Shown piece after piece: positions 6,837-13,032 of a DNA stretch of 17,548 nucleotides. The notes below the pieces were generated by a model. The model saw nothing but the letters and a program-made list of their open reading frames with translations, ran no database searches and was not told the DNA's origin. The position numbers were made by a program, and so were the translations under genes. How positions within the stretch are numbered: the stretch's first letter is position 1; each line of letters starts with the position of its first letter. This DNA is from Pontimonas sp964350865 (GTDB taxonomy: Bacteria > Actinomycetota > Actinomycetes > Actinomycetales > Microbacteriaceae), in the NCBI GenBank assembly GCA_964350865.1, contig CAYGLJ010000022.1, forward strand, positions 1 to 17,548, given 5' to 3'.

Positions 6837-6898
6837 AGAGGTTCGGGCGGGTCCTCCCGGCCGAGGGTCCAGCCCGAACCTCTCAACCACACGAGAGG
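6837..6898 (+). promoter_or_regulatory. Leader of the LysM mRNA with two competing hairpins
   Basis: AGAGGTTCGGGC (6837-6848) pairs perfectly over 12 bp with GCCCGAACCTCT (6872-6883), beginning at the predicted transcription start; the 23-base interior can form a small CCTC/GAGG stem. CCTCTC (6879-6884), whose first five bases belong to the 3' arm of that helix, also pairs perfectly with GAGAGG (6893-6898), the ribosome binding site, across the loop AACCACAC. The two structures cannot form together. The first leaves the ribosome site open and the second hides it. No T-run follows either hairpin, so control of translation is more likely than termination. Confidence 0.6.
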
Positions 6899-6903
6899 TC
6901 ATC

Positions 6904-7212
6904 ATGACAAACCACACCACGTCCTTACGCATCACTCGCCGCGGACGAGTCGTCCTGGCAACACTGATTGCGCTCCCCGTGCTTGTTGTGTCGGTCTTCC
7001 TCGCCACCCCTGGTGCGCTTGCAGAGAGCACCGGTAGTGCCGACACCCACGACTATGTGACTGTTCTCGCTGGAGACACTTTGTGGACCATCGCCGAGAG
7101 TGTTGATCCTGAGAGCGACCCTCGTGACGTGATTCACGAGATCATGACTCTCAATCAACTGTCCTCTGCTGCTTTGACCCCTGGGCAAGAGATCGCCATT
7201 CCTCGTAGCTAG
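6904..7212 (+). CDS. LysM-domain SOS cell-division suppressor (YneA/DivS/ChiZ type)
   Basis: This 102-residue exported or membrane-anchored protein has a basic N-terminus (TTSLRITRRGR) and a hydrophobic segment at residues about 17-37, ending in PGALA-ES, which may be a signal-peptidase site or just the end of an anchor. A single LysM domain (about 48-100) follows, with YVTVLAGDTLWTIAESV and later LTPGQEIAIPRS; LysM binds peptidoglycan. The divergent position next to lexA and the LexA-boxed promoter match Bacillus YneA, Corynebacterium DivS and mycobacterial Rv2719c/ChiZ, which delay division during SOS. Orthology to any one of these is not proven; the shared features are architecture, size and location. 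I see no hydrolase domain. The ATG has GAGAGG 5 bases upstream, within a leader that can fold over it. Confidence 0.88.
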   Translation: MTNHTTSLRITRRGRVVLATLIALPVLVVSVFLATPGALAESTGSADTHDYVTVLAGDTLWTIAESVDPESDPRDVIHEIMTLNQLSSAALTPGQEIAIPRS

Positions 7213-7233
7213 GAGGGGTGAGGCTCCGCCGAG

Positions 7234-7239
7234 TACGAT
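7234..7239 (+). promoter_or_regulatory. -10 box of a likely leaderless hisC promoter
   Basis: TACGAT is followed by 6 bases and the GTG at 7246, so the hisC mRNA probably begins at its start codon. The strong AGGAGG at 7211-7216 is about 30 bases from the GTG and out of range for it. Confidence 0.55.
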
Positions 7240-7245
7240 TGGCGG

Positions 7246-8337
7246 GTGGCCTCCCTCGATGACCTTCCTCTCCGCGATGATTTGCGGGGAAAGAAGCCTT
7301 ACGGGGCGCCCATGGTCCCTGTTCGCTACGCCCTGAACGTCAACGAGAACACGCACCCTGTCCCGGATTCAGTGCGCTCCGCAATTCTCGAGTCGCTCGC
7401 TCACGCGTTGGAAAACATTAATCGCTACCCCGATCGAGAGTTCCTCGAACTTCGAGAATCTCTCGCGAGATATGCGTCGGAGTCTCACCAGGGTGAGTTG
7501 ATCACCCCCGACATGGTTTGGGCGGCCAATGGCTCTAACGAGGTTCTACAGCATGTTCTCCAGGCCTTCGGAGGGCCGGACCGTTCTCTCTTGGGATTCC
7601 CCCCGACCTATTCGATGCACCCGATCATTGCCGAGTCCACCGGAACGAGATGGATTCCAGGGCACCGGAATGAGGATTTCAGCCTCTCCACCGAGAGTGT
7701 GGTCGCTGACATCGCAACTCACCAGCCTGATGTGGTGTTTTTCTGCGCCCCGAACAACCCCACCGGCACACCTGTGTCCTTGGACACCATCGCTGCTGCC
7801 TATGAGGCGACGACGGGGGTTGTTCTCGTCGATGAGGCTTATGTCGAGTTCCTCCCGGAGGGCACTTTGACTGCTTCGCAGCTCCTGCCTGGACGCGAAC
7901 GACTCGTGGTATCCCGGACTATGTCAAAGGCCTTCGCCTTTGCAGGTGCGAGGGTTGGGTATCTCCTTGCAGATCCTTCTGTCATTGACGCGATGCGCCT
8001 CGTCAGACTTCCCTATCACCTCTCCGCCTTGACTCAAGCTGCAGCGGTGGCGGCACTGTCGCACCGGGCGACGATGTTGACGATGGTTGCGGATATTCGT
8101 GCACAGCGGGATCGGCTCTTGGTCGAACTTCCCCAGCTGGGGTACCCAGCGGTCTACTCCGAGGCCAACTTTGTCCTGTTTGGTGGAGTGGCTGACCCTC
8201 ACTCCACTTTTGAGCGCCTACTCGAGCAGGACATCTTGGTGCGAGACGTTGGTATACCGAATCACTTGAGGGTGACAGCAGGTACCGCAGAGGAGACAAG
8301 TTTCTTCTTGGAGACCCTGGCTAAACTGAGCGGGTGA
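7246..8337 (+). CDS. hisC: Histidinol-phosphate aminotransferase
   Basis: This fold-type I PLP aminotransferase of 363 residues converts imidazole-acetol phosphate to histidinol phosphate with glutamate as amino donor. Visible signatures are LNVNENTHPVP at the N-terminus, INRYPDREFLELR, the cofactor-contacting CAPNNPTGTP and VLVDEAYVEF, the PLP-binding lysine Lys228 in SRTMSKAFAFAGARVGY, and a C-terminal NHLRVTAGTAEE carrying the substrate carboxylate-binding arginine. Length is normal for HisC. The GTG start is preceded by a leaderless-type promoter rather than a ribosome site. It heads the run hisC-hisB-hisH, and its stop overlaps the hisB start in GTGA (8334-8337). Related aminotransferases look similar, but the his context makes the assignment firm. 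Confidence 0.96.
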   Translation: MASLDDLPLRDDLRGKKPYGAPMVPVRYALNVNENTHPVPDSVRSAILESLAHALENINRYPDREFLELRESLARYASESHQGELITPDMVWAANGSNEVLQHVLQAFGGPDRSLLGFPPTYSMHPIIAESTGTRWIPGHRNEDFSLSTESVVADIATHQPDVVFFCAPNNPTGTPVSLDTIAAAYEATTGVVLVDEAYVEFLPEGTLTASQLLPGRERLVVSRTMSKAFAFAGARVGYLLADPSVIDAMRLVRLPYHLSALTQAAAVAALSHRATMLTMVADIRAQRDRLLVELPQLGYPAVYSEANFVLFGGVADPHSTFERLLEQDILVRDVGIPNHLRVTAGTAEETSFFLETLAKLSG

Positions 8338-8942
8338 ATCCAACACCCCGCACAGCGCACAAAGAACGATCCACCTCCGAGTCGAGTGTGAAGCTGTCGC
8401 TCAACCTGGATGGCACTGGGTCCTCGAAAATTTCCACCACGGTCCCTTTTTATGACCACATGCTGACTGCTCTGTCCAAGCACTCGCTGATCGACCTAGA
8501 AATTGATGCCTCGGGGGACACCGATATTGATGTCCACCACACTGTCGAGGACACGGCAATAGTTCTGGGTCAGGCCATTCTGGAAGCACTGGGTGACAAG
8601 AAGGGCATCGCCCGATTCGGTGACGCCCTGGTTCCCCTCGATGACGCGCTCGCGCGGGCAGTGGTGGATGTGTCGGGTCGTCCCTACCTCGTGCACACCG
8701 GTGAGCCGGAGGGTTTCGAATATCACGCCATCGGTGGCCACTTCACCGGGTCACTCGTTCGCCACGTCTTTGAAGCCATCACGATGCACGCGGACTTGAC
8801 GGTGCACATCACTGTGCTGGATGGTCGCGATCCCCACCACATCGCCGAGGCCGAGTTCAAAGCGTTTGCGAGAGCTCTGCGCCAGGCGGTGGCGAGGGAC
8901 ACGCGTGTTGAGGGTGTTCCCTCCACCAAGGGCGCTCTTTAG
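8334..8942 (+). CDS. hisB: Imidazoleglycerol-phosphate dehydratase
   Basis: This 202-residue monofunctional IGPD dehydrates imidazole-glycerol phosphate to imidazole-acetol phosphate, the substrate of HisC. Both manganese-binding repeats are intact: DVHHTVED (residues 66-73) and DPHHIAEAEF (166-175). STTVPFYDHML and the C-terminal GVPSTKGAL are also typical. There is no N-terminal histidinol-phosphate phosphatase domain, unlike enterobacterial HisB. Translation probably couples to hisC through the 4-base GTGA overlap. Two bases separate its stop from the hisH start. Confidence 0.97.
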   Translation: MNPTPRTAHKERSTSESSVKLSLNLDGTGSSKISTTVPFYDHMLTALSKHSLIDLEIDASGDTDIDVHHTVEDTAIVLGQAILEALGDKKGIARFGDALVPLDDALARAVVDVSGRPYLVHTGEPEGFEYHAIGGHFTGSLVRHVFEAITMHADLTVHITVLDGRDPHHIAEAEFKAFARALRQAVARDTRVEGVPSTKGAL

Positions 8943-8944
8943 TC

Positions 8945-9574
8945 GTGGCAAAAAAAGTCGTTGTCTTTGATTACGGTTCCGGCAATGTTCATTCGGCGGT
9001 AAAAGCTCTCGAGCATGCTGGTGCGACGGTAACTCTCACGAGAGACCGCGCCACCGCTCTCCAGGCGGACGGTCTGGTGGTTCCCGGCGTCGGAGCTTTT
9101 CAAGCGGTCATGGAAGCCCTCGTCGATGCTGGCGGAGATCAGATTATTGACAGTCGCCTCGCTGGAGGCAAAGCGGTGCTGGGAATTTGTGTCGGACTTC
9201 AGGTGATGTTCGAGACAGGTTTTGAGCACGGAGTCGAGACCCAAGGGCTTGGTCAATGGCCTGGTGTCATCGACAAGTTGGAAGCACCGCGGCTTCCGCA
9301 TATGGGGTGGAACACCGTGGAGGTGCCGCCAGGAAGCACACTTTTTCGGGGCGTTGAGAATGAGCGCTTCTACTTTGTTCACTCCTATGCCGCGACGAAA
9401 TTTGAGCTCGAAGGTGGCGGACCGTTCGCGGCCCCGTTGGTCACCTGGTCTGAGCACGGTCAGCGCTTCGTCGCTGCTGTGGAGAATGGCCCCTTGTGTG
9501 CCACACAGTTTCACCCCGAAAAGTCAGGTCCCGCGGGCCTTGCATTGCTCACCAACTGGGTTGATTCCCTCTAG
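8945..9574 (+). CDS. hisH: Imidazole glycerol phosphate synthase, glutaminase subunit
   Basis: This 209-residue class I glutamine amidotransferase supplies ammonia to HisF for imidazole ring closure. The N-terminus VVVFDYGSGNVHSAVKALE is the standard HisH start. The nucleophile is Cys82 in LGICVGLQVMFE, and the His190/Glu192 pair lies in TQFHPEKSG; the triad is complete. HMGWNTVE and YFVHSYA are also HisH-like. The GTG start lies two bases after hisB and has no strong ribosome site, so coupling to hisB is likely. hisF is not in the window, although HisH works only as a complex with it. A 110-bp gap follows before hisA. Confidence 0.96.
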   Translation: MAKKVVVFDYGSGNVHSAVKALEHAGATVTLTRDRATALQADGLVVPGVGAFQAVMEALVDAGGDQIIDSRLAGGKAVLGICVGLQVMFETGFEHGVETQGLGQWPGVIDKLEAPRLPHMGWNTVEVPPGSTLFRGVENERFYFVHSYAATKFELEGGGPFAAPLVTWSEHGQRFVAAVENGPLCATQFHPEKSGPAGLALLTNWVDSL

Positions 9575-9611
9575 CTCTAAGCTCCGCGCACCGAGGGTTC
9601 AGAAACCGGAG

Positions 9612-9644
9612 TAGTATCTCTTTCTTGTGCCACACATGGCACAA
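9612..9644 (+). promoter_or_regulatory. Internal promoter and perfect dyad upstream of hisA
   Basis: TAGTAT (9612-9617) is a good -10 box, predicting a start near 9624-9625. Exactly there begins a perfect inverted repeat, TTGTGCCA-CACA-TGGCACAA (9625-9644), with 8-bp arms and a 4-base centre. At +1 to +20 it could be an operator for a dimeric repressor or a hairpin at the mRNA 5' end. No T-run follows, so it is not an intrinsic terminator. It occupies the 110-bp gap between hisH and hisA, the only real break in the his run. Confidence 0.55.
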
Positions 9645-9684
9645 CTTTCATACATCACCAGAAGGTTTTGTCTTCACTTTTCTC

Positions 9685-10434
9685 ATGAACGAGTTCTCTC
9701 AATCTCCCAAATTAATCCTGTTGCCCGCCGTTGATGTTTCCGGTGGGAAGGCTGTTCGACTCACCCAAGGCGAATCCGGAACCGAGACGTCCTATGGCGA
9801 CCCGGTTGAGGCCGCCGAAGAGTGGATGAAGCAAGGTGCCGAATGGCTGCACCTTGTCGATCTCGACGCGGCTTTTGGACGAGGTGATAACCGGGCCGTC
9901 ATCCGCAAGGTCGTGAAGGCGGTGGGCAAGAAAGTCAACGTTGAACTTTCTGGCGGTATTCGAGACGACGAGTCCCTCGAGAACGCCCTCTCGACCGGTG
10001 CCATCCGGGTGAACCTGGGTACGGCCGCTCTCGAGAATCCTGAATGGACCGCACACGTCATCTCGGAATACGGCGAAGCGATTGCTGTTGGTTTGGATGT
10101 CAGAGGCGAAACCTTGGCCGCCCGTGGGTGGACCAAAGAGGGTGGCAACTTGTTCGACACCCTTGACCGCCTCAACGAGTGCGGATGCGCCCGCTATGTT
10201 GTCACCGATGTGACCAAAGATGGGACCATGCGTGGCCCCAACGTGGAGCTCCTGGCCGATGTTCTCTCGCAAACCGATCACCCCGTGATCGCCTCAGGGG
10301 GAATTTCATCGCTCGATGACATTGCTGCCCTGCGCGAACTAGTCCCACTCGGCTTGGAAGGTGCAATTCTCGGAAAGGCCCTCTACGCGGGAGCATTCAC
10401 GCTCACCGAGGCCCTGGATGTCGCCGGTCGCTGA
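9685..10434 (+). CDS. hisA: Phosphoribosyl isomerase A (HisA/TrpF type)
   Basis: This (beta-alpha)8-barrel isomerase of 249 residues acts on ProFAR in histidine synthesis. It has the actinobacterial PriA character, in which the enzyme can also do the TrpF step of tryptophan synthesis. The general acid/base aspartates are Asp17 in LLPAVDVSGG and Asp175 in VTDVTKDGTM. The loop LAARGWTKEGG keeps the Arg-Gly-Trp important for dual-substrate PriA. Phosphate-binding VELSGGIRDDES and VIASGGISS are present. ATG 9685 fits the family start. Upstream in-frame sequence back to a TTG at 9625 is unlike HisA and covers the dyad. The ATG has no ribosome site at normal distance; AGAAGG near 9660-9665 is about 20 bases away. 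The 3' end overlaps the next gene by 17 bases. Confidence 0.94.
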   Translation: MNEFSQSPKLILLPAVDVSGGKAVRLTQGESGTETSYGDPVEAAEEWMKQGAEWLHLVDLDAAFGRGDNRAVIRKVVKAVGKKVNVELSGGIRDDESLENALSTGAIRVNLGTAALENPEWTAHVISEYGEAIAVGLDVRGETLAARGWTKEGGNLFDTLDRLNECGCARYVVTDVTKDGTMRGPNVELLADVLSQTDHPVIASGGISSLDDIAALRELVPLGLEGAILGKALYAGAFTLTEALDVAGR

Positions 10435-11203
10435 TTCCGCTGGCCAGCCATTTGAAGGCAGGTCCTTTGAACCTAATCCCTTTCAGGGAGACACCGGCGA
10501 GGCTGATCCCACTCTTGCTGCCGCGCTCGAGAGTTTCCAGACAGCACGGTCTGACTCCAGCCCGGACGACATAGAACGCGCTTTTGACGAGGTAATTCGT
10601 GCCCTCCACTCCGCTCGACTACTGGTTCCGCTCCTGGCGGAGGCCGGCGACTACGGCGTGACCGACGAGGGAAAAGTGGTGGAGAAATCTCAAGAGCTCT
10701 CCATCGTCCACGTCGAGGGCCCCGATGGCCGAGGGGTTGCCCCTTTCTTCAGCTCGGTTCAGGCGATGAGCAAGTGGAATCCCACAGCTCGGCCCGTTCC
10801 TGTTGAGGCGGCGAGGGCGGCACTCGCCACAGCGTCGGAGGGCTTAGCGCTGCTGGTCCTTGATCCGGGATCAGATCATTCTGTGGTGTTTCGTCGCAGC
10901 GCACTGCAGGCAGTGGCGACAGGAGAGCCTTATGTTTCGCCCCTGCGCGATGAGGTCGTGCGAGAAGCGCTGCAAGCGGGCTGGGAGTCCCACCGCGATG
11001 CTGTCGTGTCCTTCTCGGTGCACTCCGGAGATATTCCCCGGACCCTCAGCGGCCCTGAAATAGTGGTGTCACTCGCTCTGACCCCTGGTCTCACCCAAGA
11101 ACGTCTCACCACCGTGCTGGGAGAAATCTCCGCATCATGGACCGAGAATAGAGTGCTGCAGGCCCGGGTCGATGGGCTTGGCATCAAAGTGGTGCAGGGC
11201 TAG
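10418..11203 (+). CDS. SseB-domain protein
   Basis: This 261-residue protein has the SseB N-terminal-type domain: LLVPLLAEAGDYGVTDEG at about 68-85, then GVAPFFSSVQAMSKWNPTARPVPVEA and LALLVLDPGSDHSVVFRRSAL. The C-terminal part (about 170-261) contains SGPEIVVSLALTPGLTQERL, which resembles the SseB C-terminal enhanced region. No enzymatic function is established for the family in bacteria of this kind. SseB genes next to hisA are familiar in actinobacteria. I chose ATG 10418, which overlaps the hisA end and has GAGG 6 bases upstream; an in-frame ATG at 10361 would read far into hisA. Its stop shares the palindrome CTAG with the stop of the opposing DUF1844 gene. Confidence 0.85.
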   Translation: MSPVADSAGQPFEGRSFEPNPFQGDTGEADPTLAAALESFQTARSDSSPDDIERAFDEVIRALHSARLLVPLLAEAGDYGVTDEGKVVEKSQELSIVHVEGPDGRGVAPFFSSVQAMSKWNPTARPVPVEAARAALATASEGLALLVLDPGSDHSVVFRRSALQAVATGEPYVSPLRDEVVREALQAGWESHRDAVVSFSVHSGDIPRTLSGPEIVVSLALTPGLTQERLTTVLGEISASWTENRVLQARVDGLGIKVVQG

Positions 11204-11538
11204 TTGACCGGTCCGGTGTATTTCTCGCCGGGTCCCTGACCGGGCGCATCGGGAAATGTTGACGCCTCCCGAAATGCCAACTGCACGGATCGCAGGCCAT
11301 CGCGCAGGCTTCTCGCGTGATGATCACCAATCTCGGGCGCTGCGGCAGTCACCAGACCGGCGAGCGCGGTGATCAGTTTTCTGGCCTCGGCCAGATCAGT
11401 CTCCTCGTCCGGGTTGTCGGAGAGTCCACACTTCACGGCGGCCGCCGAGAGAAGGTGCACCGCAACGGTGGTGATGACCTCCACTGCCGCCACCTCGGCG
11501 ATATCGCGGCTCAAGTCATCGAGGGGTTCGGTATCCAC
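11200..11538 (-). CDS. DUF1844-family protein
   Basis: This 112-residue protein contains the DUF1844 pattern: IAEVAAVEVITTVAVHLLSAAAVKCGL, then DLAEARKLITALAGLVTAAA and HARSLRDGLRSVQLAFREAS. It is predicted to be all-helical, with one semi-hydrophobic helix, and its function is unknown. DUF1844 genes next to infC are common in actinobacteria, usually as neighbours on the opposite strand. The GTG start (11538-11536) has AGGAG about 4 bases upstream. The gene converges on the SseB gene with a 4-base overlap (CTAG, 11200-11203) and diverges from infC across a 244-base gap that holds the infC leader. Proline- and glycine-rich residues fill the C-terminal tail. Confidence 0.85.
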   Translation of the reverse strand: MDTEPLDDLSRDIAEVAAVEVITTVAVHLLSAAAVKCGLSDNPDEETDLAEARKLITALAGLVTAAAPEIGDHHARSLRDGLRSVQLAFREASTFPDAPGQGPGEKYTGPVN

Positions 11539-11576
11539 CAGGCTCCTATGTTTTTCTCGCTAAGTCAGTCAAAGAC

Positions 11577-11585
11577 TGCTATTGT
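11577..11585 (+). promoter_or_regulatory. Putative extended -10 promoter of infC
   Basis: TG-C-TATTGT is an extended -10 element. It would start transcription near 11592, giving a leader of about 190 bases before infC. No -35 box is clear. A short dyad, CAGTC-AAA-GACTG (11566-11578), runs into it. Confidence 0.4.
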
Positions 11586-11589
11586 TCCA

Positions 11590-11775
11590 GAGGTTCACAA
11601 CCTCCGGGTTGAGGACGTGCGAAGTGGAGAAACCTCCCACCCGCGTATGCCGCAAGGCTACCGGGTCGTTGTACTCCGTGATGTCTCAGGTCATCACAGC
11701 GTTAAGGGTGCGAGAGGGCCAGCGTGCTCTCTGAAGTTTCCTTCGCTCGCGTGAGTAACCGCATAACGAAGGGAA
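11590..11775 (+). promoter_or_regulatory. Structured 5' leader of infC-rpmI-rplT
   Basis: Several helices can be drawn: GAGGTT-CAC-AACCTC (11590-11604), whose CCTC could instead pair with GAGG at 11611-11614; GTGATG/CATCAC (11678-11697); GAGAG/CTCTC (11712-11731); and TTTCCTTCG (11737-11745) with CGAAGGGAA (11767-11775), 9 bp with one G-U pair. The last helix contains the infC ribosome binding site AAGG. Leaders of infC-L35-L20 operons are known sites of L20 feedback in Firmicutes. Whether this one senses L20 is inference. Confidence 0.5.
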
Positions 11776-11782
11776 GATTGGT

Positions 11783-12421
11783 ATCAGCGATCCCAGAATC
11801 AACGACCGTATTCGGGCAGCCGAGGTTCGCCTCGTGGGTCCCGAAGGGGAGCAGGTCGGAGTCGTGCGCATTGATGTTGCGCTGCGTCTAGCCCAAGAAG
11901 CTGACCTTGACCTAGTCGAGGTATCCCCGAACTCAAACCCACCCGTGGTCAAAGTTATGGACTACGGCAAGTTCAAGTACGAGGCAGCTCAGAAGGCTAA
12001 AGAAGCTCGCAAGAATCAAGCGAACACGATCCTCAAAGAGGTTCGTTTCCGTTTGAAGATTGACACACACGACTACGAGACCAAGCGCAAGCGGGCAGAA
12101 AGCTTTCTGAAAGCTGGCGACAAGGTCAAAGCCATGATTCTGTTTAGAGGACGAGAGCAGTCTCGCCCCGAGCAGGGTGTGCGCCTGTTGCAGCGGTTTG
12201 CCGAGGATGTTGCCGAGTACGGAGTCGTGGAGTTCACTCCCATGATTGACGGTCGCAACATGGTCATGATCATCGCCCCACTGAAGTCAAAAGCAGAAGC
12301 CAAGGCTGAAGCGGTGAAGACGAGTAAGAAAACCCAGGTGAGTGAGCCAGCGGGGGAAGAAAAGCCCGCTGAGAAGCCCGCCGCAAAGACCACAACACAG
12401 AAGGAAGAAAACAATGCCTAA
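11783..12421 (+). CDS. infC: Translation initiation factor IF-3
   Basis: IF-3 binds the 30S subunit and checks initiator tRNA and start-codon pairing. The N-domain begins SDPRINDRIRAAEVRLVG, the linker is VMDYGKFKYEAAQKAKEARK, and the C-domain contains KEVRFRLKIDTHDYETK, KAMILFRGREQSRPEQG and DGRNMVMIIAPLK. A Lys/Ala/Glu-rich tail of about 40 residues follows, as in many actinobacteria. No ATG, GTG or TTG lies between the in-frame stop at 11756 and GTG 11834, and starting at 11834 would remove conserved residues. The start must be ATC 11783 (my choice, 212 residues, best spacing from AAGG) or ATT 11777. Rare AUU/AUC starts are known to let IF-3 repress its own synthesis. The 3' end overlaps rpmI by 8 bases. 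Confidence 0.93.
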   Translation: MSDPRINDRIRAAEVRLVGPEGEQVGVVRIDVALRLAQEADLDLVEVSPNSNPPVVKVMDYGKFKYEAAQKAKEARKNQANTILKEVRFRLKIDTHDYETKRKRAESFLKAGDKVKAMILFRGREQSRPEQGVRLLQRFAEDVAEYGVVEFTPMIDGRNMVMIIAPLKSKAEAKAEAVKTSKKTQVSEPAGEEKPAEKPAAKTTTQKEENNA

Positions 12422-12608
12422 GCAGAAGAGCCATTCGGGAACGAAGAAGCGCTTCAAGGTCACTGGCTCCGGCAAAGTGATGAAGCAGGGCGCAGGTATG
12501 CGTCACAACCTGGAGAAGAAGTCGAGTCGTGTGACTCGTCGCCTCAACCAGGAGCAGGTGCTGGCTCCGGCTGACGCCAAGGTTGTCAAGAAGCTTCTCA
12601 ACAAGTAG
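12414..12608 (+). CDS. rpmI: 50S ribosomal protein L35
   Basis: This 64-residue basic protein starts MPKQKSHSGTKKRFKVTGSG and ends KVVKKLLNK, full length for bL35, a small protein of the large subunit. KRFKVTGSGKV and RHNLEKKSS are the conserved L35 segments. ATG 12414 has GAAGGAAG upstream inside the end of infC and overlaps the infC stop by 8 bases, so translation is probably coupled to infC. Twenty-four bases separate it from rplT. Confidence 0.98.
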   Translation: MPKQKSHSGTKKRFKVTGSGKVMKQGAGMRHNLEKKSSRVTRRLNQEQVLAPADAKVVKKLLNK

Positions 12609-12632
12609 ACGTCATAGCGAAGGAAAAGAATC

Positions 12633-13019
12633 ATGGCACGTGTCAAGAATGCGGTTAATGCCGCCAAGAAGCGTCGAGTAGTCCTCGAGCGCGCACAGGG
12701 TTACCGCGGTCAGCGTTCACGTCTGTACCGCAAGGCCAAAGAGCAGGTCATTCACTCGCTCGTTTATAGCTACCGCGACCGTCGCGCACGCAAGGGTGAC
12801 TTCCGTCGCCTGTGGATTCAGCGTATTAACGCTGGAGCCCGCGCGAACGGCATGACCTACAACCGTTTCATCCAGGGACTCAACCTCGCGGGAATCGAAG
12901 TTGACCGCCGCATGCTCGCGGAGCTCGCCACGAACGAGCCCACCGCATTTGCGACCCTGGTCGAGGAAGCTAAGAAGGCTCTGCCGAAGGACACCTCGGC
13001 ACCAGCCGTCAAGGCCTAG
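12633..13019 (+). CDS. rplT: 50S ribosomal protein L20
   Basis: This 128-residue bL20 is an early-assembly protein that binds 23S rRNA. It starts MARVKNAVNAAKKRRVVLE and contains AQGYRGQRSRLYRKAKEQV, YRDRRARKGDFRRLWIQRI and NAGARANGMTYNRFIQGL, all classic L20 segments. GAAGGA precedes the ATG by about 8 bases. L20 is the known feedback regulator of this operon in Escherichia coli and Bacillus, which is relevant to the structured infC leader upstream. A strong terminator follows 13 bases after the stop. Confidence 0.98.
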   Translation: MARVKNAVNAAKKRRVVLERAQGYRGQRSRLYRKAKEQVIHSLVYSYRDRRARKGDFRRLWIQRINAGARANGMTYNRFIQGLNLAGIEVDRRMLAELATNEPTAFATLVEEAKKALPKDTSAPAVKA

Positions 13020-13032
13020 GTCAGACGAATCA

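Noticed and set aside
6838..6882. The 12-bp hairpin upstream of the LysM gene as an intrinsic terminator
   Set aside because: It lies at the predicted transcription start, has a 23-base interior and is not followed by a T-run.
6381..7037. A 218-codon plus-strand open frame
   Set aside because: It is antisense to lexA, crosses the regulatory region and ends inside the LysM gene in another frame. It has no ribosome site or recognisable domain.
9625..9684. A TTG-initiated, histidine-containing N-terminal extension of hisA that might be a his leader peptide
   Set aside because: It has only three histidines, is in frame with hisA without a stop, has no ribosome site and no terminator/antiterminator pair. 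The DNA is better explained by the -10 box and the dyad.
11317..11754. A 145-codon plus-strand open frame before infC
   Set aside because: It is mostly antisense to the DUF1844 gene, has no coding character and overlaps the structured infC leader.
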